DNA of 21,261 nt from DATAMF01 sp964472565. GTDB taxonomy: Bacteria > Chloroflexota > Anaerolineae > Aggregatilineales > Aggregatilineaceae. A program made the position numbers and the translations under genes. Each line of letters starts with the position of its first letter. The stretch's first letter is position 1. The notes beneath the pieces are model-generated. The model was not told the DNA's origin. It worked only from the letters and a program-made list of their open reading frames with translations, and made no database searches. Location of the stretch: assembly GCA_964472565.1 (NCBI GenBank), contig CAYYNB010000102.1:1-21261 (forward strand), written 5' to 3'. Of this stretch, positions 7,610-13,570 are shown piece by piece.

Positions 7610-8389
7610 ATGAAACGTCCAGTCTTGCCCGCTGTATTGATCATCCTGGCTGTATTGGGCATCGTCCCATTCGTTGGGGCACAGGGAGGCGGCGAAGAAG
7701 GCGCGAACCCCATCGAAGGCGCAGCGGTATATGCTGAATTCTGCCAGATGTGTCATGGTCCCCAGGGCGAAGCGGTTGCCAGCGGCCCGGCCTTCCGTGT
7801 GGAAATCCACTACAATCCTGACACAACGCGCGCACAGATCGCCAGCGGCAGCGATGCTCAGCAAGCGGATGGGGTGGCGATGCCCCCTTACGCGCAGGCA
7901 CATGGCGGCATTTTGAGCGAGGATCAGCTTGATGATCTGATGGCCTATATTGAAACCTGGGGAACCGGAACGACCCCTGAACTCCCAGAACCCAATATCC
8001 AGGCGGGCGTGAGCGAAGTGCCCAATTACTTCGGCGATCCCGAAGCGGGTGCGGTTGTTTATGCCCAAAACTGCAACGGTTGTCATGGGCGCGCGGGGAA
8101 TGGCCGTGTACCGCCCGACTTTCCGCCTTTTGAATTCGATGAAACGGTGATCACCGTCCTGCGCACGGGCACTGATAACCCATACATGCCCGCATTTGCC
8201 GCCAGCAGCGGCGGCCCATTGGAGGATCAGGAACTGCAAGACCTGGAAACTTATATGGCATCCTGGCCGCCCGATGAAGCCAAACCGGACGAAGTTCCCG
8301 AAGGAGTCAGCACATTGGTGATCATTATGGGGATCGCGTCGATTCTAGTGGTCGGCGGTGCCTATTGGGCACGTCCCCGTAATCAATAA
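7610..8389 (+). CDS. Membrane-anchored diheme c-type cytochrome
   Basis: 259 residues. Signal peptide or anchor 1-24 (ends PFVGAQ). Two cytochrome c domains follow: CQMCH at 45-49 with probable axial Met91 (AMPPYA), and CNGCH at 155-159 with probable axial Met193 (YMPAFA). A C-terminal transmembrane helix (about 234-253) followed by WARPRNQ holds it to the membrane with the hemes outside. This architecture suits an electron carrier between membrane complexes, but the partners are not in the window. AGGAGA lies 7 bases before the ATG. mscL follows after 29 bases, and the shared terminator at 8892 suggests one transcript. Heme attachment would need the Ccm system encoded nearby. Confidence 0.9.
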   Translation: MKRPVLPAVLIILAVLGIVPFVGAQGGGEEGANPIEGAAVYAEFCQMCHGPQGEAVASGPAFRVEIHYNPDTTRAQIASGSDAQQADGVAMPPYAQAHGGILSEDQLDDLMAYIETWGTGTTPELPEPNIQAGVSEVPNYFGDPEAGAVVYAQNCNGCHGRAGNGRVPPDFPPFEFDETVITVLRTGTDNPYMPAFAASSGGPLEDQELQDLETYMASWPPDEAKPDEVPEGVSTLVIIMGIASILVVGGAYWARPRNQ

Positions 8390-8418
8390 GTTTAATTACA
8401 TAAGGAGGAGAATCACCC

Positions 8419-8883
8419 ATGCGTAAGTTATTCAATGAATTCAAAGAATTTGCCATTAAGGGAAATGTGATTGATTTAGCCGTTGGTATCATCATCGGTG
8501 CGGCGTTTACCACCGTCGTCGGGTCGCTGGTCAATGACATTCTGATGCCTCCGCTGGGCCGTTTGCTCGGCAATGTAGACTTTTCGGACCTCTTCATTAA
8601 TCTGTCTGACGGCGATTATGATTCGCTGACGCAGGCCAAAGAAGCGGGAGCAGCCACCATCAATTATGGGCTGTTCATCAACAACGTGATCAATTTTCTG
8701 ATCGTGGCGTTTGCCGTCTTTATGCTGGTCAAGCAGATCAACCGCCTGAAGCGCGCGCCCGTCAAGGAAGAAGTGCCCAACACCAAAGAATGCCCCTACT
8801 GCAAATCGACTATTGCGCTGACGGCGACCCGCTGCCCACACTGCACCTCACAGTTGGAAGCCGGGCCGGGCGGTTCGAACTAA
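8419..8883 (+). CDS. mscL: Large-conductance mechanosensitive channel MscL with C-terminal zinc ribbon
   Basis: 154 residues, against about 136 in E. coli. MscL forms a pentameric pore that opens under membrane tension to release solutes on hypo-osmotic shock. The canonical start FNEFKEFAIKGNVIDLAVG leads into TM1 (about 16-44), a periplasmic loop, and TM2 (about 82-105, NNVINFLIVAFAVFMLVK). The usual cytoplasmic C-terminal helix is replaced by CPYC (125-128) and CPHC (139-142), a four-cysteine zinc ribbon. AAGGAGGAG lies 8 bases before the ATG. Probably cotranscribed with the cytochrome gene; no functional link is obvious. Confidence 0.94.
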   Translation: MRKLFNEFKEFAIKGNVIDLAVGIIIGAAFTTVVGSLVNDILMPPLGRLLGNVDFSDLFINLSDGDYDSLTQAKEAGAATINYGLFINNVINFLIVAFAVFMLVKQINRLKRAPVKEEVPNTKECPYCKSTIALTATRCPHCTSQLEAGPGGSN

Positions 8884-8891
8884 AGCTATCA

Positions 8892-8924
8892 GGGGCAATG
8901 GGTGCATTGCCCCACCCCATTTTG
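8892..8924 (+). terminator. Intrinsic terminator after mscL
   Basis: GGGGCAATG / CATTGCCCC, 4-base loop, then ACCCCATTTTG. The T-run is short and offset, so termination may be partial. Confidence 0.7.
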
Positions 8925-8925
8925 T

Positions 8926-8954
8926 TTGAGTATTTTCTCAATAATTGCTACAAT
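8926..8954 (+). promoter_or_regulatory. Promoter of ccmE
   Basis: TTGAGT (8926-8931), exactly 17 bases, TACAAT (8949-8954), placed between the mscL terminator and the ccmE start codon at 8998. Confidence 0.65.
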
Positions 8955-8997
8955 AAATATTGATTTACTACGCTTAAAATAAATAAAGGGCGAACCA

Positions 8998-9555
8998 ATG
9001 GCTGAAGTTCAATGGGAAAAAGATGCTGTTCTGCCTCAGATTCCGCGCGAGCGCAGTCTGCGTAAAAGCGCCGGGCGCTGGAAGTTTTTGATCGTCGGGG
9101 TCGCGCTGCTGGGTGCCGTCGCCTATTTGCTGTTCAACAGTACGCTGCTGGGCGCGCGGTATTATGTGACCGTCGATGAACTGCTGAACGATCCGGATAT
9201 GCACGGCAAAAGTGTCCGCGTCTCCGGGGCGGTGATCGGTGAGCCGAAGTTCAATGCCGAAACGGGCGAACTCGCGTTCGTGGTGGCGAATATTCCCAAC
9301 GATAACCACGAGATCAAAAAACAGGGTGGGCTGGCCGCCGTGCTGCACAAAGCCTCCATTGATCCCGAAGCCACGCGCATGCAGGTGATTGCACATGACA
9401 AGGAAATCCCCGATCTGCTGCAACCCGAAGCCCAGGCGATCATGTCCGGCAAGCTCGAACAGCAGCCGGATGGAAGCTACATTTTTTACGCAGACGAAAT
9501 CACGCTGAAATGCCCGACGAAATACGAAGACGAAGTGCCCAATCAGGCCAGCTAA
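8998..9555 (+). CDS. ccmE: Cytochrome c maturation heme chaperone CcmE, CXXXY variant
   Basis: 185 residues. CcmE takes heme exported by CcmC and passes it to CcmF. The protein has a basic N-terminal segment, one transmembrane helix (about 29-47), and an outward OB-fold domain (about 55-175): YYVTVDELL, GKSVRVSGAVIGEP, IPDLLQPEAQAIMSGKLE and a terminal ITLKCPTKYEDE. In the classical proteins heme is bound covalently to a His in a KHDENY-type motif. Here the position is Cys172 in CPTKY, the CXXXY form known from Desulfovibrio and archaeal CcmE. AAAGGG precedes the ATG. The gene has its own promoter and terminator and stands apart from ccmF, unusual for system I loci. Confidence 0.88.
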   Translation: MAEVQWEKDAVLPQIPRERSLRKSAGRWKFLIVGVALLGAVAYLLFNSTLLGARYYVTVDELLNDPDMHGKSVRVSGAVIGEPKFNAETGELAFVVANIPNDNHEIKKQGGLAAVLHKASIDPEATRMQVIAHDKEIPDLLQPEAQAIMSGKLEQQPDGSYIFYADEITLKCPTKYEDEVPNQAS

Positions 9556-9576
9556 TGGCACGCCAGACCCTTCAAG

Positions 9577-9601
9577 ACGCCGGAGATACTCCGGCGTTTT
9601 T
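9577..9601 (+). terminator. Intrinsic terminator after ccmE
   Basis: Perfect 9-bp stem ACGCCGGAG / CTCCGGCGT with an ATA loop, followed by a T-run; 21 bases past the stop codon. Confidence 0.93.
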
Positions 9602-9631
9602 CTTTGTGCCGCGTCTGGATATAGAATGGGC

Positions 9632-9651
9632 TTAGGCTGCGCCAATATTTT
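9632..9651 (+). repeat. 20-bp exact direct repeat, copy 2
   Basis: Second copy of the element at 903-922, here 39 bases upstream of the hydrolase start codon and just past the ccmE terminator. Its AATATTTTTTTAGAATA tail could contribute to the hydrolase promoter, but no clear -35/-10 pair is visible. Confidence 0.7.
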
Positions 9652-9690
9652 TTTAGAATAGCCTTAAACTCACCCCAGGAAAGGTGTGTC

Positions 9691-10530
9691 ATGCAGCATC
9701 AAACCGCAACATTCCCCGGACTGCACGGCTTCTCCATTTTCACGCAGCAGTGGCTTCCTGACTCCGCCCCACGCGCCATCGTGCTGCTGGCGCACGGCAT
9801 CGCGGAACACAGCGGGCGCTATACACATGTCGCGGAAGCATTCACCGCGCGCGGCTATGCCCTCTGCGCCCTCGATCACCGGGGGCACGGCAAATCAGAC
9901 GGGCCGCGCATGCATACCGACCAGTTCGCAGACTATGTGACCGACCTGCATACCTGCTTCGAGCGCATCCGCGCCGAATATCCCAATCTACCGATTTTCA
10001 GCTACGGGCACAGCATGGGATCGCTGATCAGCCTGCTGTTCGCGCTGCGCTACCAGGATCAACTCGCCGGGCTGATCACCACCGGCACAGCGCTGATCCC
10101 GGCGGGCGCGACTCCCCAGGCGGCGCGAATGCTCAAAACCATCAGCCGTGTATCCGGCAAGCTGCGCCTGGTGCCCTCAGTCGCGCAGAACATCAGCCGT
10201 GACCCGGCAGTCGTCGAGCGCTACCTGAACGATCCGCTGGTCACGACGGGCAAACTACCAGTCGGCGCAGTAGTCCGGCTGATCGGGGCGGCGGAACAGG
10301 TGACAGAGCAACTTCCGGCGCTGCGCCTGCCCTATCTGGCGCTGCACGGCGGCGCGGACCTGATCACCCTGCCGGACGCGATCCCGCTGATCCGGGAACG
10401 GGCAGGGTCGAGCGATCTCACGACCAAAATCTATGACAAAGCCTACCACGAAATCCACAACGAGCCGGAACAGGCGCAGGTGTTCGCGGATATGCTGATC
10501 TGGCTGGATGCACACCTGGAGCAAGGCTAA
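9691..10530 (+). CDS. Alpha/beta hydrolase, monoacylglycerol lipase-like (Hydrolase_4)
   Basis: 279 residues. The sequence shows the oxyanion block LLAHGIAEHSGRY (32-44), the GHGKSDGPR block (65-73), nucleophile elbow GHSMGS with Ser108, probable catalytic Asp223 (GGADLIT), and His253 in YHEIHNEPE. This set is characteristic of monoglyceride lipases and lysophospholipases of the serine aminopeptidase S33 fold. The likely reaction is hydrolysis of a monoacylglycerol or similar lipid ester in the cytoplasm; substrate range is inference. There is no signal peptide. AGGAAAGG lies 6 bases before the ATG. It stands alone, convergent with the MerR-type gene. Confidence 0.9.
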   Translation: MQHQTATFPGLHGFSIFTQQWLPDSAPRAIVLLAHGIAEHSGRYTHVAEAFTARGYALCALDHRGHGKSDGPRMHTDQFADYVTDLHTCFERIRAEYPNLPIFSYGHSMGSLISLLFALRYQDQLAGLITTGTALIPAGATPQAARMLKTISRVSGKLRLVPSVAQNISRDPAVVERYLNDPLVTTGKLPVGAVVRLIGAAEQVTEQLPALRLPYLALHGGADLITLPDAIPLIRERAGSSDLTTKIYDKAYHEIHNEPEQAQVFADMLIWLDAHLEQG

Positions 10531-10585
10531 ACAGTATAACCGCTGCTAGCAGACCAGTTTGCTACACTGGCGCGAATCGGCGAAA

Positions 10586-10742
10586 TAACCTTTTTCTAAC
10601 GGGCTGTAGGTTAGGATTTGGTGAAAGTAGGTTACTTATTTAACCTACTTTGGGATAAAAGTAGCCTTAATTGGGATAAATGTGGGAAAGATTTAGCCTA
10701 AATGCGTCGAGATTTAGGCTAAATCGTGCCGGATTCAGGTTA
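10586..10742. repeat. Helically phased AGGYTA repeat array with hairpins
   Basis: Eight copies of AGGYTA or its complement start at 10586(-), 10608(+), 10629(+), 10641(-), 10662(-), 10694(-), 10716(+) and 10737(+). The spacings are 22, 21, 12, 21, 32, 22 and 21, close to whole helical turns. TGGGATAAA also occurs twice, 21 bases apart (10651, 10672). Two perfect inverted repeats are built from them: AAAGTAGGTTA / TAACCTACTTT (10624-10651, 6-base loop) and GATTTAGCCTAAAT / ATTTAGGCTAAATC (10690-10725, 8-base loop). The array fills the gap between two convergent genes. It could be an array of protein-binding sites or a degenerate 21-bp tandem repeat. Confidence 0.75.
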
Positions 10743-10760
10743 AATTGAGAGCAGCCAGCG

Positions 10761-10784
10761 CGGGGCGATTCGTGAATCGCCCCG
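10761..10784 (-). terminator. Hairpin downstream of the MerR-type gene
   Basis: CGGGGCGATTC GT GAATCGCCCCG, an 11-bp GC-rich palindrome with a very short centre, 26 bases past the regulator's stop codon. There is no T-run on either strand, so intrinsic termination is uncertain. The rest of the gap (10531-10585) holds only two small palindromes, CTGCTAGCAG (10543-10552) and CCAGT/ACTGG (10554-10570). Confidence 0.45.
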
Positions 10785-10810
10785 ACGAACCTCACCCCCT
10801 CGTTCCTCCC

Positions 10811-11638
10811 CTACCCTTTGGTTACGGGGTACTGCACTTCCGTGACCTGTATCTCATCCCCCGGCTGGCTGAGATACACCTCCCGCGAGGGACCACAGAT
10901 CGTATACCCGTTGGCCTCGATCCATTCCCCTACCGCCCGGAACGCGTCGATCAGATGGTCGAAACTGCCCCGGTGGACGGTGCAGGCGGCCTGTGGGACA
11001 GCAGGCAGTTCGCGCACCTGGATCGGCAGGTAGGCGTGCGGCGTTGTCGCGCCGACGCTGCTGCCATCAATCACAAAAGCCGTCTCCACATCGATATTCG
11101 TTTCAACGTATTCCTCGTTGTAGTAAAGCGACAGCGCCGGACCCGCCGGGCGAATCTGGTTCTGGAAAACCCATTCGATCACCGCCTGGAACATCTGCTG
11201 GCAGCGCGGCCCCATTTCGGCCACCGTCGGCACGACCACCCGCGCCGAAGCGACCTGATGGGCGGGAAGTTCCTTGATCATCACTGCATAGTCTGACATA
11301 TAACCCTCCAATTGGCGTAAGCGTGCGTTGATGCGTGCCAGCCGGTCCTGTTCGGCCTGGATGTGCTGCCTCACTTCGGCTTCTTTCAGCCGCAGCATGC
11401 CGCGCATTTCGTCCAGCGCCAGATCACCGCGCAGCGTCTGGGCGATCTGATCCAGGCTGAATCCCAGGTCTTGCAGCACCAGAATGCGGTTCAGCCGGGA
11501 CAGTTGGACCACGCTGTAATACCGATAGCCCGTCTGCGGATCGATCTGAGCCGGAACCAACAACCCCAGGTTGGCGTAATAACGCAGGGTGCTGACCGGA
11601 ACCTGACACAATTTGGAAAAATCACCGATCTTAAACAT
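10811..11638 (-). CDS. MerR-family regulator with GyrI-like effector-binding domain
   Basis: 275 residues from the ATG at 11638. The N-terminal MerR winged helix-turn-helix reads MFKIGDFSKLCQVPVSTLRY then YANLGLLVPAQIDPQTGYRYY. A coiled coil follows (about 80-118, KEAEVRQHIQAEQDRLARIN) and mediates dimerisation. The C-terminal part (about 120-275; YNEEY, AYLPIQV, CTVHRGSFDHLIDAF, SREVYL) matches the GyrI-like small-molecule domain of BmrR-type regulators, which activate multidrug-response genes. An in-frame ATG 22 codons upstream would overlap the -35 box, so I reject it; GAGG sits 5 bases before the chosen start. No obvious target besides its own promoter is adjacent. Confidence 0.9.
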   Translation of the reverse strand: MFKIGDFSKLCQVPVSTLRYYANLGLLVPAQIDPQTGYRYYSVVQLSRLNRILVLQDLGFSLDQIAQTLRGDLALDEMRGMLRLKEAEVRQHIQAEQDRLARINARLRQLEGYMSDYAVMIKELPAHQVASARVVVPTVAEMGPRCQQMFQAVIEWVFQNQIRPAGPALSLYYNEEYVETNIDVETAFVIDGSSVGATTPHAYLPIQVRELPAVPQAACTVHRGSFDHLIDAFRAVGEWIEANGYTICGPSREVYLSQPGDEIQVTEVQYPVTKG

Positions 11639-11673
11639 GGGAACCTCTGTGTGTTGAAGGCCTTCATTTGGGC

Positions 11674-11704
11674 AGTATACACTTTGCAGCGACTTGAGAG
11701 TCAA
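11674..11704 (-). promoter_or_regulatory. MerR-type promoter with 19-bp spacer (autoregulation)
   Basis: On the minus strand TTGACT (11704-11699), a 19-base spacer, TATACT (11679-11674). A 19-bp spacer is the hallmark of promoters that MerR proteins activate by untwisting DNA. The spacer starts with CTCAAGT, and ACTCTCAAGT is matched 6 of 10 by an inverted partner across the centre, giving a degenerate dyad. Confidence 0.7.
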
Positions 11705-11814
11705 GAGGTGAAAAAGGGGAAAAACACGCCGTTATTTGGCTCTACACTGAACCGTCATGGCCTCTTGCTGACGCTTTTCAACAAGTCCTGATGCAACTTA
11801 TCTGCTCCTATTGC

Positions 11815-11843
11815 TTGACAACCGTCACAGGGCATGTTAGACT
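11815..11843 (+). promoter_or_regulatory. Promoter of the small HTH gene
   Basis: Consensus TTGACA (11815-11820), 17 bases, TAGACT (11838-11843), 25 bases before the start codon at 11869. Confidence 0.65.
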
Positions 11844-11868
11844 TGGTGGTTATTAGGAGTAATGTGGG

Positions 11869-12081
11869 ATGAAAGACGGCAAGCGCAGTATTAATCGGGA
11901 CGCCGTATATTCCCGGCAAGAGGCCGCCGAGATTCTGGGTGTGAGCCTCAGTACGTTGAAAAAACTCATCGATGCGGGTTATTTGCGCGTCAGCCATCCG
12001 GTCGGAGTACGGCGCATTTTCATTCAGGGTTCGAGTATTCTTGAGATGCTCGACCACACAGCACTAGAAAGGCAGCTTTGA
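11869..12081 (+). CDS. Small helix-turn-helix protein, excisionase / HTH_17 type
   Basis: 70 residues. VYSRQEAAEILGVSLSTLKK followed by LIDAGYLRVSHPVGVRRIFI (about 13-52) is the winged helix of the MerR-like excisionase superfamily: it reads as a DNA-binding domain that recognises a site through the STLKKLI helix and the arginine-rich wing. Proteins of this kind act as recombination directionality factors or as small regulators; no integrase is in view, so a regulator is as likely. AGGAG is 9 bases before the ATG, downstream of a good promoter. The stop codon is one base from the next small ORF. Confidence 0.82.
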   Translation: MKDGKRSINRDAVYSRQEAAEILGVSLSTLKKLIDAGYLRVSHPVGVRRIFIQGSSILEMLDHTALERQL

Positions 12082-12082
12082 G

Positions 12083-12244
12083 ATGTTATCCGGTCTATGC
12101 CAACCAACCAGTGACAATTTCATAATTGCCCCCTGCGGATTTGGCGTTGAACGTGATGCGGCAAAGCGCTTGAATAAATGGTATCAGGGTTATCTGCTCA
12201 TGAAAAATGAAATAGGGTCTCAGCCAGCGGAGGAAATCCCATAG
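12083..12244 (+). CDS. Candidate 53-residue protein coupled to the HTH gene
   Basis: An ATG one base after the HTH stop (TGAGATG) opens a 53-codon frame: MLSGLCQPTSDNFIIAPC, then GFGVERDAAKRLNKWYQGYL, ending IGSQPAEEIP. AAAGG at 12067-12071 is a distant ribosome site, so translational coupling would be needed. The ORF ends 32 bases before a strong terminator, so it lies inside the same transcript. I recognise no family. It could be a chance ORF; length and position are the only support. Confidence 0.4.
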   Translation: MLSGLCQPTSDNFIIAPCGFGVERDAAKRLNKWYQGYLLMKNEIGSQPAEEIP

Positions 12245-12276
12245 ATTTTCCGCCTACCCAATAAAAGAACCCTTCG

Positions 12277-12320
12277 ACGGGGCATGAGACCAAAAACGAA
12301 CTCATGCCCCGTTTGCATTT
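12277..12320 (+). terminator. Intrinsic terminator of the HTH / 53-aa unit
   Basis: Perfect 12-bp stem ACGGGGCATGAG / CTCATGCCCCGT with a 12-base loop, followed by TTGCATTTT. Downstream, up to the next gene, only the palindrome GGGGCTAGCCCC (12344-12355) stands out. Confidence 0.75.
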
Positions 12321-12386
12321 TGGTTCGGGAAATGCAAGGGTTTGGGGCTAGCCCCGGACAAAGAGATTTTTATTACAGCGAGGTAG

Positions 12387-12632
12387 ATGATGTACTACAA
12401 GACTCAACCCCAGTTGCTCCAGTTCTCCGACGAATGGTTCGAGGCTGTGTTCCAGTCCCTAGACCGCCTGCACGACGTAGCAAGCGCGGGCCGGCTGGAC
12501 AAAGACTCGCCTGTGACCCCGGCGGACATGATGGGTTGGTTGGAAGACATCGTCTATACCGCACAGCAAACCATCGCCGAGATCGAGGCGAATAATCATC
12601 CCGTGACGACGGCTGAAAAACTATTCAGCTAG
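12387..12632 (+). CDS. Hypothetical 81-residue soluble protein
   Basis: 81 residues, acidic, predicted mostly helical: LLQFSDEWFEAVFQSLDRLH (10-29), then PADMMGWLEDIVYTAQQTIA (45-64). No cysteine pairs, signal or membrane segment. Two consecutive ATG codons open it; GAGG at 12380-12383 is 3 bases from the first and 6 from the second (12390), so the second may be the true start. No family recognised. It lies in the accessory islet between the HTH unit and a long structured non-coding stretch, which may be its 3' untranslated region. Confidence 0.6.
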   Translation: MMYYKTQPQLLQFSDEWFEAVFQSLDRLHDVASAGRLDKDSPVTPADMMGWLEDIVYTAQQTIAEIEANNHPVTTAEKLFS

Positions 12633-12980
12633 AGAAAGCGAGGACACCATGCACGGTTCGAGACACGACCGCGCGAGGAATATAGAAGGTCCAGCAGGTT
12701 GTTTTCGCTCGCATTCGTCATCCTGACAGCGGTTGGGGTGGCGGGTGCCACTCCACCGAATCGAATATGTTCAGGACTCAACTGAGAAAGATTTTTGACT
12801 GCCCGTATGCTAAGGAAAAATACGACCCGCGATAGGGCAAGCTGACACGTACTGGAAATGTCGCCGGTCAGGAAAAAAACGAGGGCAGTGTAGTGGTAAA
12901 GGAATGGTTCGACAGCCGGTGTGGGAAGTTTGGGTGCGGCAAATTGGGTGTTGGCTCCTTCCCACACCGGCTGCTTTTTT
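12633..12980 (+). ncRNA. Structured non-coding stretch, possible ncRNA or long 3' UTR
   Basis: 348 bases with no convincing gene. TCCTGA (12721) pairs with TCAGGA (12771) around an inner stem GGGGTGGC / GCCACTCC (about 12735-12753). CTGACA / TGTC...GTCAG gives a smaller stem near 12840-12880. The stretch ends in a strong rightward terminator (12913-12980). TTGACT at 12795-12800 could be a -35 box but lacks a matching -10. A 25-codon ORF (12649-12726, MHGSRHDRARN...) has a GAGGA site and is a weak coding alternative. It does not match tmRNA, RNase P RNA, SRP RNA or 6S landmarks that I know. Confidence 0.35.
12913..12980 (+). terminator. Strong intrinsic terminator with 29-base loop
   Basis: Perfect 16-bp stem CAGCCGGTGTGGGAAG (12913-12928) / CTTCCCACACCGGCTG (12958-12973), then C and six T. 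The T-run abuts the stop codon of the convergent membrane-protein gene. Direction is rightward only, since no A-run precedes the stem. Confidence 0.85.
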
Positions 12981-13539
12981 AGTAGGGACCGCCGTAGTAC
13001 CCGCTGCCCGGTTGTTGATAGGGCGGATACGGCGCGGCCCGCTGTTCACGTTCTCTAAAGGCGACAAACGCGGCCACCAGCACCGCGATCAAGCCAAGAA
13101 TGCTGAGCCACCAGCCAAACTTATAACTGAGTTCGATAATTTCGCCCGATGTTTCTTCCAGATCGGAGATGTCGGATTGAAGCTGGATAAATTCGATAAG
13201 ATGCGCGCCCAAACCAAACGCCCCGGCGACAAGATAGACAACTGCCGCCATCTGGCTGGTCCCCACAGCGGCCAGGCGTACGCCCGCCACGACGAGAGTC
13301 AGCAGCGCCATGATGGGGATGATCAACAGGTAGCCATCCGAATCATCCGTATCGGACGAGTCGGTTTCCGATGAAACTTCATCATCGACCTTGATACCGG
13401 TTGCCATCTCATACCCGGAGGCGTCAACCAGTTCGGTGCCGCTGCACGAGATGGTGATCCAGGGCAGGAAAAAGGCAATCAGGATAAAAAATGCCGCCGG
13501 ACCAGAGATCAGACTGCTTACACTACGGATGCCTTGCAT
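12979..13539 (-). CDS. Four-helix membrane protein of unknown function
   Basis: 186 residues. Hydrophobic helices at about 12-30, 71-92, 95-117 and 143-161. An acidic, Ser/Asp-rich loop (52-69; SSETDSSDTDDSDG) lies between the first two, and the cytoplasmic-looking tail ends in a Pro/Tyr/Gly-rich PPYQQPGSGYYGGPY. No enzymatic motif is visible. AGGGGGG lies 4 bases before the ATG. The upstream response-regulator gene ends 31 bases before this start, so the two probably form a transcription unit. I do not recognise the family. Confidence 0.8.
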   Translation of the reverse strand: MQGIRSVSSLISGPAAFFILIAFFLPWITISCSGTELVDASGYEMATGIKVDDEVSSETDSSDTDDSDGYLLIIPIMALLTLVVAGVRLAAVGTSQMAAVVYLVAGAFGLGAHLIEFIQLQSDISDLEETSGEIIELSYKFGWWLSILGLIAVLVAAFVAFREREQRAAPYPPYQQPGSGYYGGPY

Positions 13540-13570
13540 ATGTCCCCCCTACCGGGCTAAAACGAGCATA

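Noticed and set aside
12284..12595. 103-codon plus-strand ORF overlapping the 81-residue gene
   Set aside because: It starts inside the terminator hairpin and turns into an Arg/Pro-rich shadow translation in its second half.
12650..12690. GGTTCGAGAC resembling a tRNA T-loop
   Set aside because: The flanking five bases do not pair, and no acceptor, D or anticodon arms could be drawn.
12629..12967. 112-codon minus-strand ORF
   Set aside because: It begins inside the terminator stem, has no ribosome site, shows no family motif, and is antisense to the structured region.
12895..12980. GGTTCGACAG resembling the 5' conserved part of tmRNA
   Set aside because: The bases fall in the left arm of a terminator stem, and no tag-peptide frame, tRNA-like acceptor or CCA end was found around it.
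11869..12980. An integrated mobile element marked by the excisionase-like gene
   Set aside because: No integrase, att-like direct repeats or tRNA target was found near it.
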